The notes under the pieces: model-generated
Database searches by the model: none
What the model was told of the DNA's origin: nothing
Seen by the model: only the letters and a program-made list of their open reading frames with translations
NCBI GenBank assembly: GCA_045649645.1
Contig: JAZRQH010000195.1
Location: 1-11,881, forward strand
DNA from: RGIG7300 sp045649645
Lineage (GTDB): Bacteria > Bacillota > Clostridia > Oscillospirales > CAG-272
Direction of reading: 5' to 3'
Length of the DNA stretch: 11,881 bases
Translations under genes and position numbers: made by a program
Shown: one piece after another, positions 5,436 to 11,881 of the stretch
Position numbering within the stretch: position 1 is the stretch's first letter
Layout: each line of letters starts with the position of its first letter

Positions 5436-6551
5436 TCAGTTTCTTCTCTCGGGGGGGAGAGTTGCAAGAAGCTTATTGATACGGTCGATAGGCTTAAGCA
5501 GGGGGCTGATGGACTTGTCGTGGTTGAGGGTGTCAATGAGAAGTGAAACGTACTTACACATATTAACCTCATGATACCAGTCTTTGCTCTTGAGCTCAGG
5601 AGTTCCGTATACAAGGTTGGTAGTAAAGATCTTGTCAAATACCTTCTTTTCGTACATCTCGTCAAACTTAGCAAGACCGTTACAGAAAAGACCGAAGGTA
5701 GCAAAGATGAAGATGCGGTTTGCGCCCATCTCCTTGAGATGCTTTGCAACCTCGAACATAGACTCACCGGAGGAGATCATATCGTCAACAACGATGATGT
5801 CCTTGCCCTTGACGTCTCTGCCAAGGTACTCGTGTGCCTCTATGGGGTTACGTCCGTCAACGATAACAGAGTAGTTTCTTCTCTTATAGAACATACCCAG
5901 GTCTATACCGAGGACGGAGGAGTAATACATACTTCTGCTCATTGCGCCCTCGTCGGGAGAAACGAGCATAAGGTTCTCTTTATTGAGTGAAATATCGGGA
6001 TATTCACGGACAAGGTTCTTGATCATCTGATATGTAGGATGAACGTTGTCAAAGCCGTGGTTGGGGATAGCGTTCTGAACACGGGGGTCGTGAGCATCAA
6101 AGGTGATGATGTTGGAAACGCCGAGATTGATAAGCTCCTGAAGTGCCGAAGCACAGTCAAGGGACTCTCTCATAGAACGCTTGTGCTGTCTGCCCTCGTA
6201 AAGCATAGGCATGATAACCGAAAGTCTGTTTGCCTTGCCCTCGATAGCGCAGATAAGACGCTTAAGATCCTGATAGTGATCGTCGGGGCTCATAGGCACG
6301 CTCTCACCGTACATCTTGTAACGTACGCCGTAGTTGAATACATCGGCTATAACATATACGTCGTGGCCTCTCAGAGAATCGTGAAGCACACACTTGCCCT
6401 CACCGCTACCGAAACGGGGCCACTGGGGCTTAACAATAAAGCTTTCGTCTCCGCCTCTCCACTGTCTGAGATAGCTGTCTACCTGTTCTGCGAAATTTTC
6501 GCCTCCGGTAAGGCTTATTACGCTCAGATCGCCTCGTAATGTTTCACTCAT
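5436..6551 (-). CDS. prs: Ribose-phosphate pyrophosphokinase (PRPP synthetase), long Clostridia type
   Basis: A 371-residue enzyme predicted to make PRPP from ribose 5-phosphate and ATP for nucleotide, His and Trp synthesis. It has the flexible-loop region R-Q-H-K-R-S-M-R-E-S (121-130), I-I-T-F-D-A-H-D-P-R-V-Q (148-159) in the place of the family D-x-H motif, a V-S-P-D-E-G-A segment (197-203), and the PRPP-binding loop V-V-D-D-M-I-S-S-G-E-S-M (254-265). In classical enzymes the loop is D-D-x-x-x-T-G-G-T, so this one has S-S-G-E-S. It is about 55 residues longer than the classical enzyme, with extra sequence at the N-terminal side; I recognise similar long forms from other Clostridia. ATG 6551 was chosen over a TTG at 6569 because that TTG lies within the AAAGGA ribosome binding site. 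It follows the NahK-like gene by 36 bases without a hairpin, so the two form an operon. Confidence 0.88.
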   Translation of the reverse strand: MSETLRGDLSVISLTGGENFAEQVDSYLRQWRGGDESFIVKPQWPRFGSGEGKCVLHDSLRGHDVYVIADVFNYGVRYKMYGESVPMSPDDHYQDLKRLICAIEGKANRLSVIMPMLYEGRQHKRSMRESLDCASALQELINLGVSNIITFDAHDPRVQNAIPNHGFDNVHPTYQMIKNLVREYPDISLNKENLMLVSPDEGAMSRSMYYSSVLGIDLGMFYKRRNYSVIVDGRNPIEAHEYLGRDVKGKDIIVVDDMISSGESMFEVAKHLKEMGANRIFIFATFGLFCNGLAKFDEMYEKKVFDKIFTTNLVYGTPELKSKDWYHEVNMCKYVSLLIDTLNHDKSISPLLKPIDRINKLLATLPPERRN

Positions 6552-6587
6552 TTTTAGAATTCCTTTCAAGATATTTACTGCTGCTGT

Positions 6588-7679
6588 TTATTTGCTATAC
6601 TTTAATACTATCTGCTGCATTTCGTCCAGCTTCTTTTCCATATCAAAAGCAAGCCAGTACTGGTTCTTGGTTCTTACAAGGTTGTGCTCGGGGTAGTCGG
6701 TCTTGAAATAAACGTCACCCTCAAGCCAGTCTGTCATGAAGCGTGCAACAAGCTCTGCTGTCATAACGTATGCGCCGAGATGCATGGTCTCAAGCTCTTT
6801 TTCTGTCATGGAATCCTTGATGGTTGTGATAAAGCCCTTGCAGTATGCGTCGTACTTATCGAGATCAAGGAATACCTTGGAATATTCGGGATCGTCCTCG
6901 ATGGTGTTGTTAGCACCGAAGCGGATAGCATCACCGAAGTCATATGCAGCAAGACCGGGCATAACCGTGTCAAGGTCGATTACTGCCAAAGCCTCGTTTG
7001 TGTCGATATCAAGAAGAACGTTGTTACACTTGGTATCGTTATGTGTAACACGGAGAGGAAGCTCGCCGTTGTCAAGCATGGTGCAAAGAGAGCAAGCCAG
7101 ATCGTAATGGCTTCTGAGGTACTCAAGCTCTGTCTCGACGGTCTTGACTCTGTCAAACTCATCCTTGGCTGCTACCTCGAAGAGTCTTTCAAGTCTCTTT
7201 CTGGTGTTGTGGAAGTTGGGGATGCTCTCAAAAAGAACAGAAGCGTCAAAGTCGCTTAAGTGCTTCTGGAAGTTACCGAAGCCCTTGCCTGCCTCGTGCA
7301 TAATAAAGAGGTTGCTGTTATTGTGAGTTACCGAATTGTCAATGAAGCGATAACCTCTCCAGAAGTTGCCCTCCTCGTCGTAAGCAAAGTTCTTGCCTTC
7401 GGGTGTGTAAAGGAAGTGAAGAACGTTACGCTTAGCGGTCTCCGCCGTCTCCTTTACCTTAGCACGGATGTGCTCGGTAACACGCTCTATGTTCTGCATA
7501 ACTCCCTCGGGATTCTTGAACACGTAGGTGTTAACCTTCTGAATGATATACTTTTTGTCCTCACCGTCACGGTGATAGGTTACAAGATAGGTCTGATTGA
7601 TGTTGCCTGTCTTGATCTGTTCAAAGCCAACGTATTCGCCCTCTATACCGAAAAGAGCTCCTGCTTTCTGTAAATCCAT
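6588..7679 (-). CDS. NahK-like sugar kinase (APH phosphotransferase family)
   Basis: A 363-residue kinase of the aminoglycoside/choline-kinase fold. N-terminal lobe: G-x-I-N-Q-T-Y-L-V (25-33) as nucleotide loop and Y-I-I-Q-K-V-N (44-50) with the likely ATP-contacting Lys48. Catalytic loop T-H-N-D-T-K-C-N-N (212-220) with Asp215, then I-D-L-D-T-V-M-P-G (234-242) with metal-binding Asp235/Asp237, and the segment A-A-Y-D-F-G-D-A-I-R-F-G-A-N (244-257). This last combination and the length are close to N-acetylhexosamine 1-kinase (NahK), which makes GlcNAc/GalNAc 1-phosphate in the bifidobacterial lacto-N-biose pathway. Other substrates are possible in this large family. The ATG at 7679 is preceded by AGAGG. 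It has its own promoter but no terminator separates it from the GHMP kinase upstream, so it may also receive readthrough from the glycan operon. Confidence 0.8.
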   Translation of the reverse strand: MDLQKAGALFGIEGEYVGFEQIKTGNINQTYLVTYHRDGEDKKYIIQKVNTYVFKNPEGVMQNIERVTEHIRAKVKETAETAKRNVLHFLYTPEGKNFAYDEEGNFWRGYRFIDNSVTHNNSNLFIMHEAGKGFGNFQKHLSDFDASVLFESIPNFHNTRKRLERLFEVAAKDEFDRVKTVETELEYLRSHYDLACSLCTMLDNGELPLRVTHNDTKCNNVLLDIDTNEALAVIDLDTVMPGLAAYDFGDAIRFGANNTIEDDPEYSKVFLDLDKYDAYCKGFITTIKDSMTEKELETMHLGAYVMTAELVARFMTDWLEGDVYFKTDYPEHNLVRTKNQYWLAFDMEKKLDEMQQIVLKYSK

Positions 7680-7726
7680 TATAATAACCTCTCTGTCAAA
7701 ATAATATAGATTCCTATTACCAATAT

Positions 7727-7754
7727 ATTATACCACAAATAATGAATATTTCAA
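7727..7754 (-). promoter_or_regulatory. Promoter of the NahK-like kinase-prs operon
   Basis: On the minus strand, -35 TTGAAA (7749-7754) and -10 TATAAT (7727-7732) are spaced by 16 bases, with an extended -10 (TGGTATAAT). The predicted start near 7720 gives a leader of about 40 bases. The -35 box lies 19 bases after the stop codon of the GHMP kinase, and there is no GC-rich hairpin between the two genes. Confidence 0.75.
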
Positions 7755-7772
7755 CATTTATTCGTGTATATT

Positions 7773-8954
7773 TTACTCAAATTTACATCCGTCGGCAGAA
7801 TGACAGATGTGAGACGAAAATTTACCCTCTAAATTCGGGAATTCCTTGAGATATTCCTCGCTCACGCGGGCGATGATATCCTCGCGGTATGCGGGATCAA
7901 CGATCGCCATACAGCATCCCTTGAAGCCCGCTCCGCTGAAGCGTCCTCCGTAGACACCCTCGGTTTCCTTCATTATTTCATAGAGCTTGATAAGCTCGGG
8001 AGAGCCGGTCTCATAGTTATGTATACTCGACGCACCGCTTTCAAATACCAGTCTGCCGTATTCCTCGATATCGCCCATTCTCCAGGCTGCCGCACCCGCC
8101 TGAACACGGTCGTATTCATCATAGAAGTGTGTGGCACGGCGGCGCCAGTTCTCGGGGAGCTTGCTCTTGTAAGCATCAAACACCTCACGGGGAACGTCTC
8201 TGAGTCTGGTGTCGGCAAACTGTCCGCACTCAATACCCGCATGGGATTTAAGCGCGTATGCGGCGGATTTCATCTCGTCTACCCTTGTATTAAAGGCAGA
8301 GGATGCCATAAGGCTGCGCTCTATACCGCTGAAGAACACCGCTATCTCATAGGGCTTCATCTTCTTTGATTTTGGCATAAGCTCGTAGCTGTCATCCTTG
8401 GTATCAAGGAAAAGCAGACGGTCCTTACGAGCCAGCACCTCGCAGCTCATATCAAGCTTGCCGCACTTGACGCCAACAAACTTATTCTCTGTCCAGAGGG
8501 CATTCTCTATTATCTCCTGCTGGGTTAGCTTGATAGAATTCACACGGCAGAGCGCTGACAGAAACGCTATCGTCAGAGCCGCAGAGGAGGAAAGACCTCC
8601 TATAGGCATGGTTCCGTGGACTACCGCACGAACACCTCTGACTACGTCGTGCTTACGGCGCAGCGCCATAATAGCGCCCTTGACGTAGTCAGCCCAGTTC
8701 TTGGTGGACATTCCGGCACGCTTGACGTTAAAGGTGTGATCGCCAAAGATATTCATGCTGTGAAGCGACATCTCTCCGTCCTCGGTAGGAGCATACATAA
8801 TATGTATACCCTCGCTTATGGCAAGGCCCGTAACAAGGCCGTACTGGTGATCCGAATGGGCACCTATGGGACATACGCGGTAGGGACAGAAAGCCGTTAA
8901 GATCTCCTGTTCCCCTGGAAATTTGTTTTCAAAAACTTCCTGTATGGATAGCAT
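7773..8954 (-). CDS. Galactokinase-like GHMP sugar kinase with altered sugar pocket
   Basis: A 393-residue protein of galactokinase length and layout, expected to phosphorylate a sugar at C1 with ATP. The three GHMP motifs are present: P-Y-R-V-C-P-I-G-A-H-S-D-H (24-36), the phosphate-binding P-I-G-G-L-S-S-S-A-A (117-126), and G-G-R-F-S-G-A-G-F-K-G-C (336-347). Catalytic Asp169 lies in C-G-K-L-D (165-169). Compared with galactokinase motif G-R-V-N-L-I-G-E-H-T-D-Y, Arg26, His33 and Asp35 are kept, but the Glu that contacts the sugar C6 hydroxyl is Ala32, and the pocket Tyr is Phe221 (S-A-F-N-T-R). The substrate may therefore not be galactose; a uronic acid, pentose or other sugar is possible. 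The ATG overlaps the glycosyltransferase stop (TAATG), with GGAGTG upstream, tying it to the glycan operon. Confidence 0.87.
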   Translation of the reverse strand: MLSIQEVFENKFPGEQEILTAFCPYRVCPIGAHSDHQYGLVTGLAISEGIHIMYAPTEDGEMSLHSMNIFGDHTFNVKRAGMSTKNWADYVKGAIMALRRKHDVVRGVRAVVHGTMPIGGLSSSAALTIAFLSALCRVNSIKLTQQEIIENALWTENKFVGVKCGKLDMSCEVLARKDRLLFLDTKDDSYELMPKSKKMKPYEIAVFFSGIERSLMASSAFNTRVDEMKSAAYALKSHAGIECGQFADTRLRDVPREVFDAYKSKLPENWRRRATHFYDEYDRVQAGAAAWRMGDIEEYGRLVFESGASSIHNYETGSPELIKLYEIMKETEGVYGGRFSGAGFKGCCMAIVDPAYREDIIARVSEEYLKEFPNLEGKFSSHICHSADGCKFE

Positions 8955-10129
8955 TATAATTTCACTCCAAATTCTTTATCTAAAACTTCGGAAAGCGCTG
9001 CCTTATAATTTGTGTAAGCATAATTATCCTTAATAGACTGCAAAGCATTCTTGCCCCAGGTGGGAATCAGCTCACGGTTATCCGAAATATACTTAAGGGT
9101 GTCGGCAAGGCTCTCCGGGTTATCTGTTTCAAAGAAGAAACCGTCAGAGCCCTCGGTTATATAGTGAGCAGTACCGTTAAGGTTGGTACTGACCGCGCAA
9201 AGACCGCTTGCCATGGATTCAAGGATCGCAATACTTGCCTGCTCCTCCTTGGAGGTCAGGATGAACACGTCGTTTTCGATATAAAGCTTCTTCATCTCAT
9301 GATAGGGAATATGGGTACGGAAGGTGAAATATTCGTATACACCGTTATCCCTTGCACATTGCTGAAGATCCTCGTAATATTTATTTTCCTCGGGAGTTCC
9401 CGCCTGACCGATAATAGTAAAATGAATATCCTTTAAGTCCCCTCTGTCCTTCATGACCTTGACTGCGTTTACAAGAACAAAATGGTTCTTGTAGGGACGG
9501 TATTTACCCACGTCTAGTATATTGAGCACTCCGTCTTTGAAATAAGCTCGGTTCTCGGCCTCGGGATTGGGCTCGTGAACGTAAGGAAGAAAATACTCGT
9601 GAGGAAGGATATGGAACTCATCTGCACGGTATTTCAGATCAAAAACGTCGTGAATCTTTACCGTGGTCATACGAACCTTGGGAAACATAGAAAAGATAAG
9701 CTTTTTCTTCAATGACCGCTTTTCCTTCTTATTGGTGTAAAGTCCCGTCTGATTATAGAGAATACGCACCTTTACACCCGCAAGCTTGCAGGCAAGGTTT
9801 AGCACCATTGTATAGGGCATACGGTAACGTATTACCGCTACGTCCGGCTTATACTTTTTTACCTCTTTATACGTCCACCAAAGCGAGGGGACAAAGCGTT
9901 CTGTCAGCATACTCTCATAAGTAGTGGCATCATACTTCTTTTTCAGGTGCCGGTCGATAAGCTTACCTATAAGGGACAGCTTCATCTGTGTGGGCTCGAG
10001 CACCGTATGGTCCTCTGCCATACCGCGTGCCTGAACGAAGAATTTGATCTCGTGACCGTCCTCCTGCAACGCTTTACATATCGGTGCCTGATTGGTATGG
10101 AACCTCTGTGCAGACATCAGAAATCTCAT
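8954..10129 (-). CDS. Glycosyltransferase, family GT4 (group 1)
   Basis: A 391-residue retaining glycosyltransferase of GT-B fold, expected to transfer a sugar from an NDP-sugar to a growing surface glycan on the inner membrane face. The N-terminal acceptor domain spans about 1-195 and is basic (K-K-K-Y, K-K-E-K-R-S-L-K-K-K-L), consistent with membrane contact. The C-terminal domain starts with I-L-D-V-G-K-Y-R-P-Y-K-N-H (204-216), with Arg211/Lys214 likely at the diphosphate, and carries T-I-I-G-Q-A-G (238-244) and the E-x7-E pair E296-E304 in E-E-Q-A-S-I-A-I-L-E. No signal peptide or transmembrane segment is seen. The ATG at 10129 is preceded by AAGGGGG and lies 56 bases inside the end of the polymerase-like gene. 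Donor and acceptor cannot be told. Confidence 0.9.
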   Translation of the reverse strand: MRFLMSAQRFHTNQAPICKALQEDGHEIKFFVQARGMAEDHTVLEPTQMKLSLIGKLIDRHLKKKYDATTYESMLTERFVPSLWWTYKEVKKYKPDVAVIRYRMPYTMVLNLACKLAGVKVRILYNQTGLYTNKKEKRSLKKKLIFSMFPKVRMTTVKIHDVFDLKYRADEFHILPHEYFLPYVHEPNPEAENRAYFKDGVLNILDVGKYRPYKNHFVLVNAVKVMKDRGDLKDIHFTIIGQAGTPEENKYYEDLQQCARDNGVYEYFTFRTHIPYHEMKKLYIENDVFILTSKEEQASIAILESMASGLCAVSTNLNGTAHYITEGSDGFFFETDNPESLADTLKYISDNRELIPTWGKNALQSIKDNYAYTNYKAALSEVLDKEFGVKL

Positions 10130-11375
10130 TTGTCGTTTCCCCCTTTTCGTTGTCTAATTTCATAGCTATATAAGCGGCGTAAATACCTAAAAACATATAC
10201 AAATATTTGTTGTTGAGCATATTGGATCCAAAGTCGTTTGCCAGGAAAACCATTGTAAACGTAAATATCAGTATCGAATATTTTCGCTGTTTTCTTATCA
10301 TGGGAATGATCTTGGAGAACACGAAAGCATAAATACCGTAAAACAGCGAAAAGCCTATCAAGCCGTAACCTACAAGCACCTGTATATACGTACAGTGGGG
10401 AGGTCGTCTGATGCCCCTGAGCAGAGAATAATGATATTCAAACTGCTGGGGTCCGTAGCCGAACACGGGATTATCCGACCACAGCTCAATACCGTAGGTG
10501 ATCATCTGGCTTCTGTCGGCAAGCGACACGTCTGTCAGACCCGCCTGGTTGTCCTGGAATATCTCAAAGACCTGGGCTATACGGTAAAGGAAATAGTTGC
10601 TCTCTCGGTCAGCAAACTGAAGCACGAGATAGACTGCTATAAGAAGCACACAGCCTACCGCCATAAAGCGAAGCAGAACACCCTTCTTCGACTTGAACAT
10701 AAAGAGAAGCAGAAGCGAGAGTGCCATCAGCAAAAACGCCTTTCGGCTTCCGCAGCCCAAAAGAACGAACACCATAACGGGAAGCACCGCCCAGCACAAA
10801 TATCTCTTTTCGTAGATGATAAAGTAAAGGGACATAATGCCGAAGATGGTACAGTAGGTTCCCATAGCGTTGACCTGATTGATCTCCTGTCCTATACGTT
10901 TACCCTCAAGGATCCTTGAGAATATCTCGGCAGGACCGTAGAAGATTATAGTATAGATACACATCAAGAGCGCACCTATATATATTGCCCAAAGTACAAA
11001 ACGCATGTCTCTCTCGTCAGCTATATTCAGTCTGACTATAATATAGAATGCGAATAGCTGTACAAGGGTAAACACCATACCGAACACCTCGGTATCACAT
11101 TCTACCCAGAAGGTGGACAGTGCCGCATACATAACGAACAGCAGCAGACAGAAGAAGCTGGTGTCCAGCTTGAAGGATTCCTTGGTCATAACGAAGTTGA
11201 GAAGCGCAAAGCCCAAGGAGCCAAGGAAGAGTATATCGCACACAAAGACGTAGGAACTGTATGCTATTACGTAAAGACTGCATATATAGAGAGATAAGAA
11301 CAGAATCGACATAAGCTTGAAAAAGCCGTATTGCCCCTTAAGCCTGCCTCTGTCAAAGCTCATCTGTGAGGTCAT
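10074..11375 (-). CDS. O-antigen ligase/polymerase (Wzy/WaaL-like) membrane protein
   Basis: A 433-residue integral membrane protein with roughly eleven to twelve hydrophobic segments (starting near 20-44 and ending near 388-405). The signature of the O-antigen ligase/polymerase family is seen: S-R-K-A at 210-213, then a long outer loop (about 254-328) with L-W-S-D-N-P-V-F-G-Y-G-P (298-309) and R-P-P-H-C-T-Y-I-Q-V-L (324-334), containing the likely catalytic His327, followed by G-Y-G-L-I-G-F (336-342). In a Firmicute this most likely polymerises repeat units of a capsule or other surface polysaccharide, or ligates them to a carrier. The polar C-terminal tail overlaps the glycosyltransferase start. 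The ATG at 11375 has AAAGGAG upstream, 11 bases after the epimerase stop, so it is in the same operon. Confidence 0.88.
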   Translation of the reverse strand: MTSQMSFDRGRLKGQYGFFKLMSILFLSLYICSLYVIAYSSYVFVCDILFLGSLGFALLNFVMTKESFKLDTSFFCLLLFVMYAALSTFWVECDTEVFGMVFTLVQLFAFYIIVRLNIADERDMRFVLWAIYIGALLMCIYTIIFYGPAEIFSRILEGKRIGQEINQVNAMGTYCTIFGIMSLYFIIYEKRYLCWAVLPVMVFVLLGCGSRKAFLLMALSLLLLFMFKSKKGVLLRFMAVGCVLLIAVYLVLQFADRESNYFLYRIAQVFEIFQDNQAGLTDVSLADRSQMITYGIELWSDNPVFGYGPQQFEYHYSLLRGIRRPPHCTYIQVLVGYGLIGFSLFYGIYAFVFSKIIPMIRKQRKYSILIFTFTMVFLANDFGSNMLNNKYLYMFLGIYAAYIAMKLDNEKGETTNEISDVCTEVPYQSGTDM

Positions 11376-11386
11376 AAAAAGCTCCT

Positions 11387-11881
11387 TTAAATATTGTTTT
11401 TATACCATTCGATAGCCAGCTTGATACCGTCGGCAAAGCTGTAGTCGGGGTCATAACCAAGCATTTCACGAGCCTTTGAGATATCAGCGTTGGAGTGCTT
11501 GATATCGCCTGCACGGTCGGGACCGAAGTTAGGCTCGATATCAACACCGGGAGCCTCTGTGAGGTTGTAGTAAACATCAATAAGATACTCTCTGCCGCCG
11601 TAAGCTACGTTGAACGCCTGACCTGCGTACTTTTTGTCAGCCTTACAAGCCTTTAAGTTAGCCTCGATAACGTTTTCGATATAGGTAAAGTCACGGCTCT
11701 GCTTACCGTCACCGTTGATGGTGGGCTGCTCGCCGTTCATAAGCATCTTGATAAACTTCGGAATAACCGCAGCGTACGCTCCGTCGGGAGTCTGACGGCG
11801 GCCGAATACGTTGAAGTAACGAAGTCCGTAGGTGTCAAGACCGTAGTGAAGAGTGTACTGTCTGCCGTACTCCTCGCACAC
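11387..11881 (-). CDS. NAD-dependent sugar-nucleotide 4-epimerase, WbpP-like (C-terminal part)
   Basis: The 5' end lies beyond the right edge; the last 164 codons are visible. The sequence reads C-E-E-Y-G-R-Q-Y shortly after where the catalytic Y-x-x-x-K helix should end, then G-L-R-Y-F-N-V-F-G-R-R-Q (23-34), G-A-Y-A-A-V-I-P-K-F (38-47), I-N-G-D-G-K-Q-S-R-D-F-T-Y-I-E-N-V (59-75) and R-A-G-D-I-K-H-S-N-A-D (121-131). The G-A-Y-A-A-V-I-P run and following text are like WbpP-type UDP-GlcNAc/UDP-GlcNAcA 4-epimerases of the SDR family, rather than plain GalE. The product would be a galacto-configured NDP-sugar for the polysaccharide. It is the first visible gene of the glycan operon, whose promoter is out of view. 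Confidence 0.87.
   Translation of the reverse strand: MCEEYGRQYTLHYGLDTYGLRYFNVFGRRQTPDGAYAAVIPKFIKMLMNGEQPTINGDGKQSRDFTYIENVIEANLKACKADKKYAGQAFNVAYGGREYLIDVYYNLTEAPGVDIEPNFGPDRAGDIKHSNADISKAREMLGYDPDYSFADGIKLAIEWYKNNI

Noticed and set aside
6039..6539. A 166-codon open frame on the + strand opposite prs
   Set aside because: The opposite strand encodes a full PRPP synthetase with motifs; this frame has no domain or start signal and is taken as chance.
6552..6569. TTG at 6569 as the prs start
   Set aside because: This TTG overlaps the AAAGGA ribosome binding site that correctly places ATG 6551.
6684..7259. A 191-codon open frame on the + strand, antisense to the NahK-like kinase gene
   Set aside because: It lies wholly within a gene with clear family motifs, has no convincing ribosome binding site, and reads as an irregular Val/Cys/Leu-rich sequence, as expected from codon bias of the real gene.
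10395..10919. A 174-codon open frame on the + strand, antisense to the polymerase-like gene
   Set aside because: It is the shadow of a hydrophobic minus-strand gene: no Shine-Dalgarno site, no recognisable domain, His/Lys-rich composition.
8954..11881. Recent horizontal transfer of the polysaccharide genes
   Set aside because: No transposase, tRNA, direct repeat or obvious shift in base or codon use is seen at the junction with the kinase and prs genes; the cluster's other end is out of view.

Overview
The window looks like chromosomal DNA of a Gram-positive anaerobic gut-type Firmicute, probably a Clostridia/Oscillospiraceae (Ruminococcus-like) genome. The basis is the dnaX-ybaB-recR order, the Clostridia-type cysteine-rich FeoB, a stalk-type membrane protein with a copper-amine-oxidase-N-like domain, a Lachnospiraceae/Ruminococcaceae-type long PRPP synthetase, strong AGGAGG-type ribosome binding sites and sigma-A-like promoters. 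This assignment is inference from gene content; no marker gene for taxonomy is present. Coding density is high and no gene-free stretch exceeds 100 bases. No RNA gene, CRISPR array, insertion sequence or integration site was seen.

Layout. Bases 1-1249 on the + strand hold the 3' end of dnaX, then ybaB and recR, a tightly packed DNA replication/repair operon that ends at a 13-bp stem terminator (1255-1285). This terminator is shared with a convergent minus-strand gene. Everything after it is on the minus strand. Reading leftwards from the right edge (transcription order) there is: (i) a surface-polysaccharide operon entering from beyond the window: a WbpP-like NDP-sugar 4-epimerase (partial), an O-antigen ligase/polymerase-family membrane protein, a GT4 glycosyltransferase and a galactokinase-like GHMP kinase; (ii) an N-acetylhexosamine-1-kinase-like (NahK-like) kinase and a PRPP synthetase, with their own promoter and a UUCG-loop terminator; (iii) feoA-feoB ferrous iron uptake, with a stem-loop and dyad-rich leader; (iv) a short sugar-1-phosphate nucleotidyltransferase, driven by a perfect-consensus promoter inside the end of feoB and closed by a terminator; (v) a single-pass membrane protein with a very basic 140-residue cytoplasmic tail and an extracellular stalk domain, with its own promoter.

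How the genes may work together. Two structurally unrelated sugar-1-kinases (GHMP fold and APH fold), a nucleotidyltransferase, a sugar-nucleotide 4-epimerase, a glycosyltransferase and a polymerase/ligase would together give a kinase-based route from free sugars to activated precursors and on to a surface glycan. The link to the glycan operon is firm for the GHMP kinase (its start codon overlaps the glycosyltransferase stop) and only positional for the NahK-like kinase and the nucleotidyltransferase.

I see no wholly new system. The most promising leads are the GHMP kinase, whose galactose C6-contacting Glu is replaced by Ala, the kinase/nucleotidyltransferase grouping, the feo leader architecture and the basic-tailed membrane protein.
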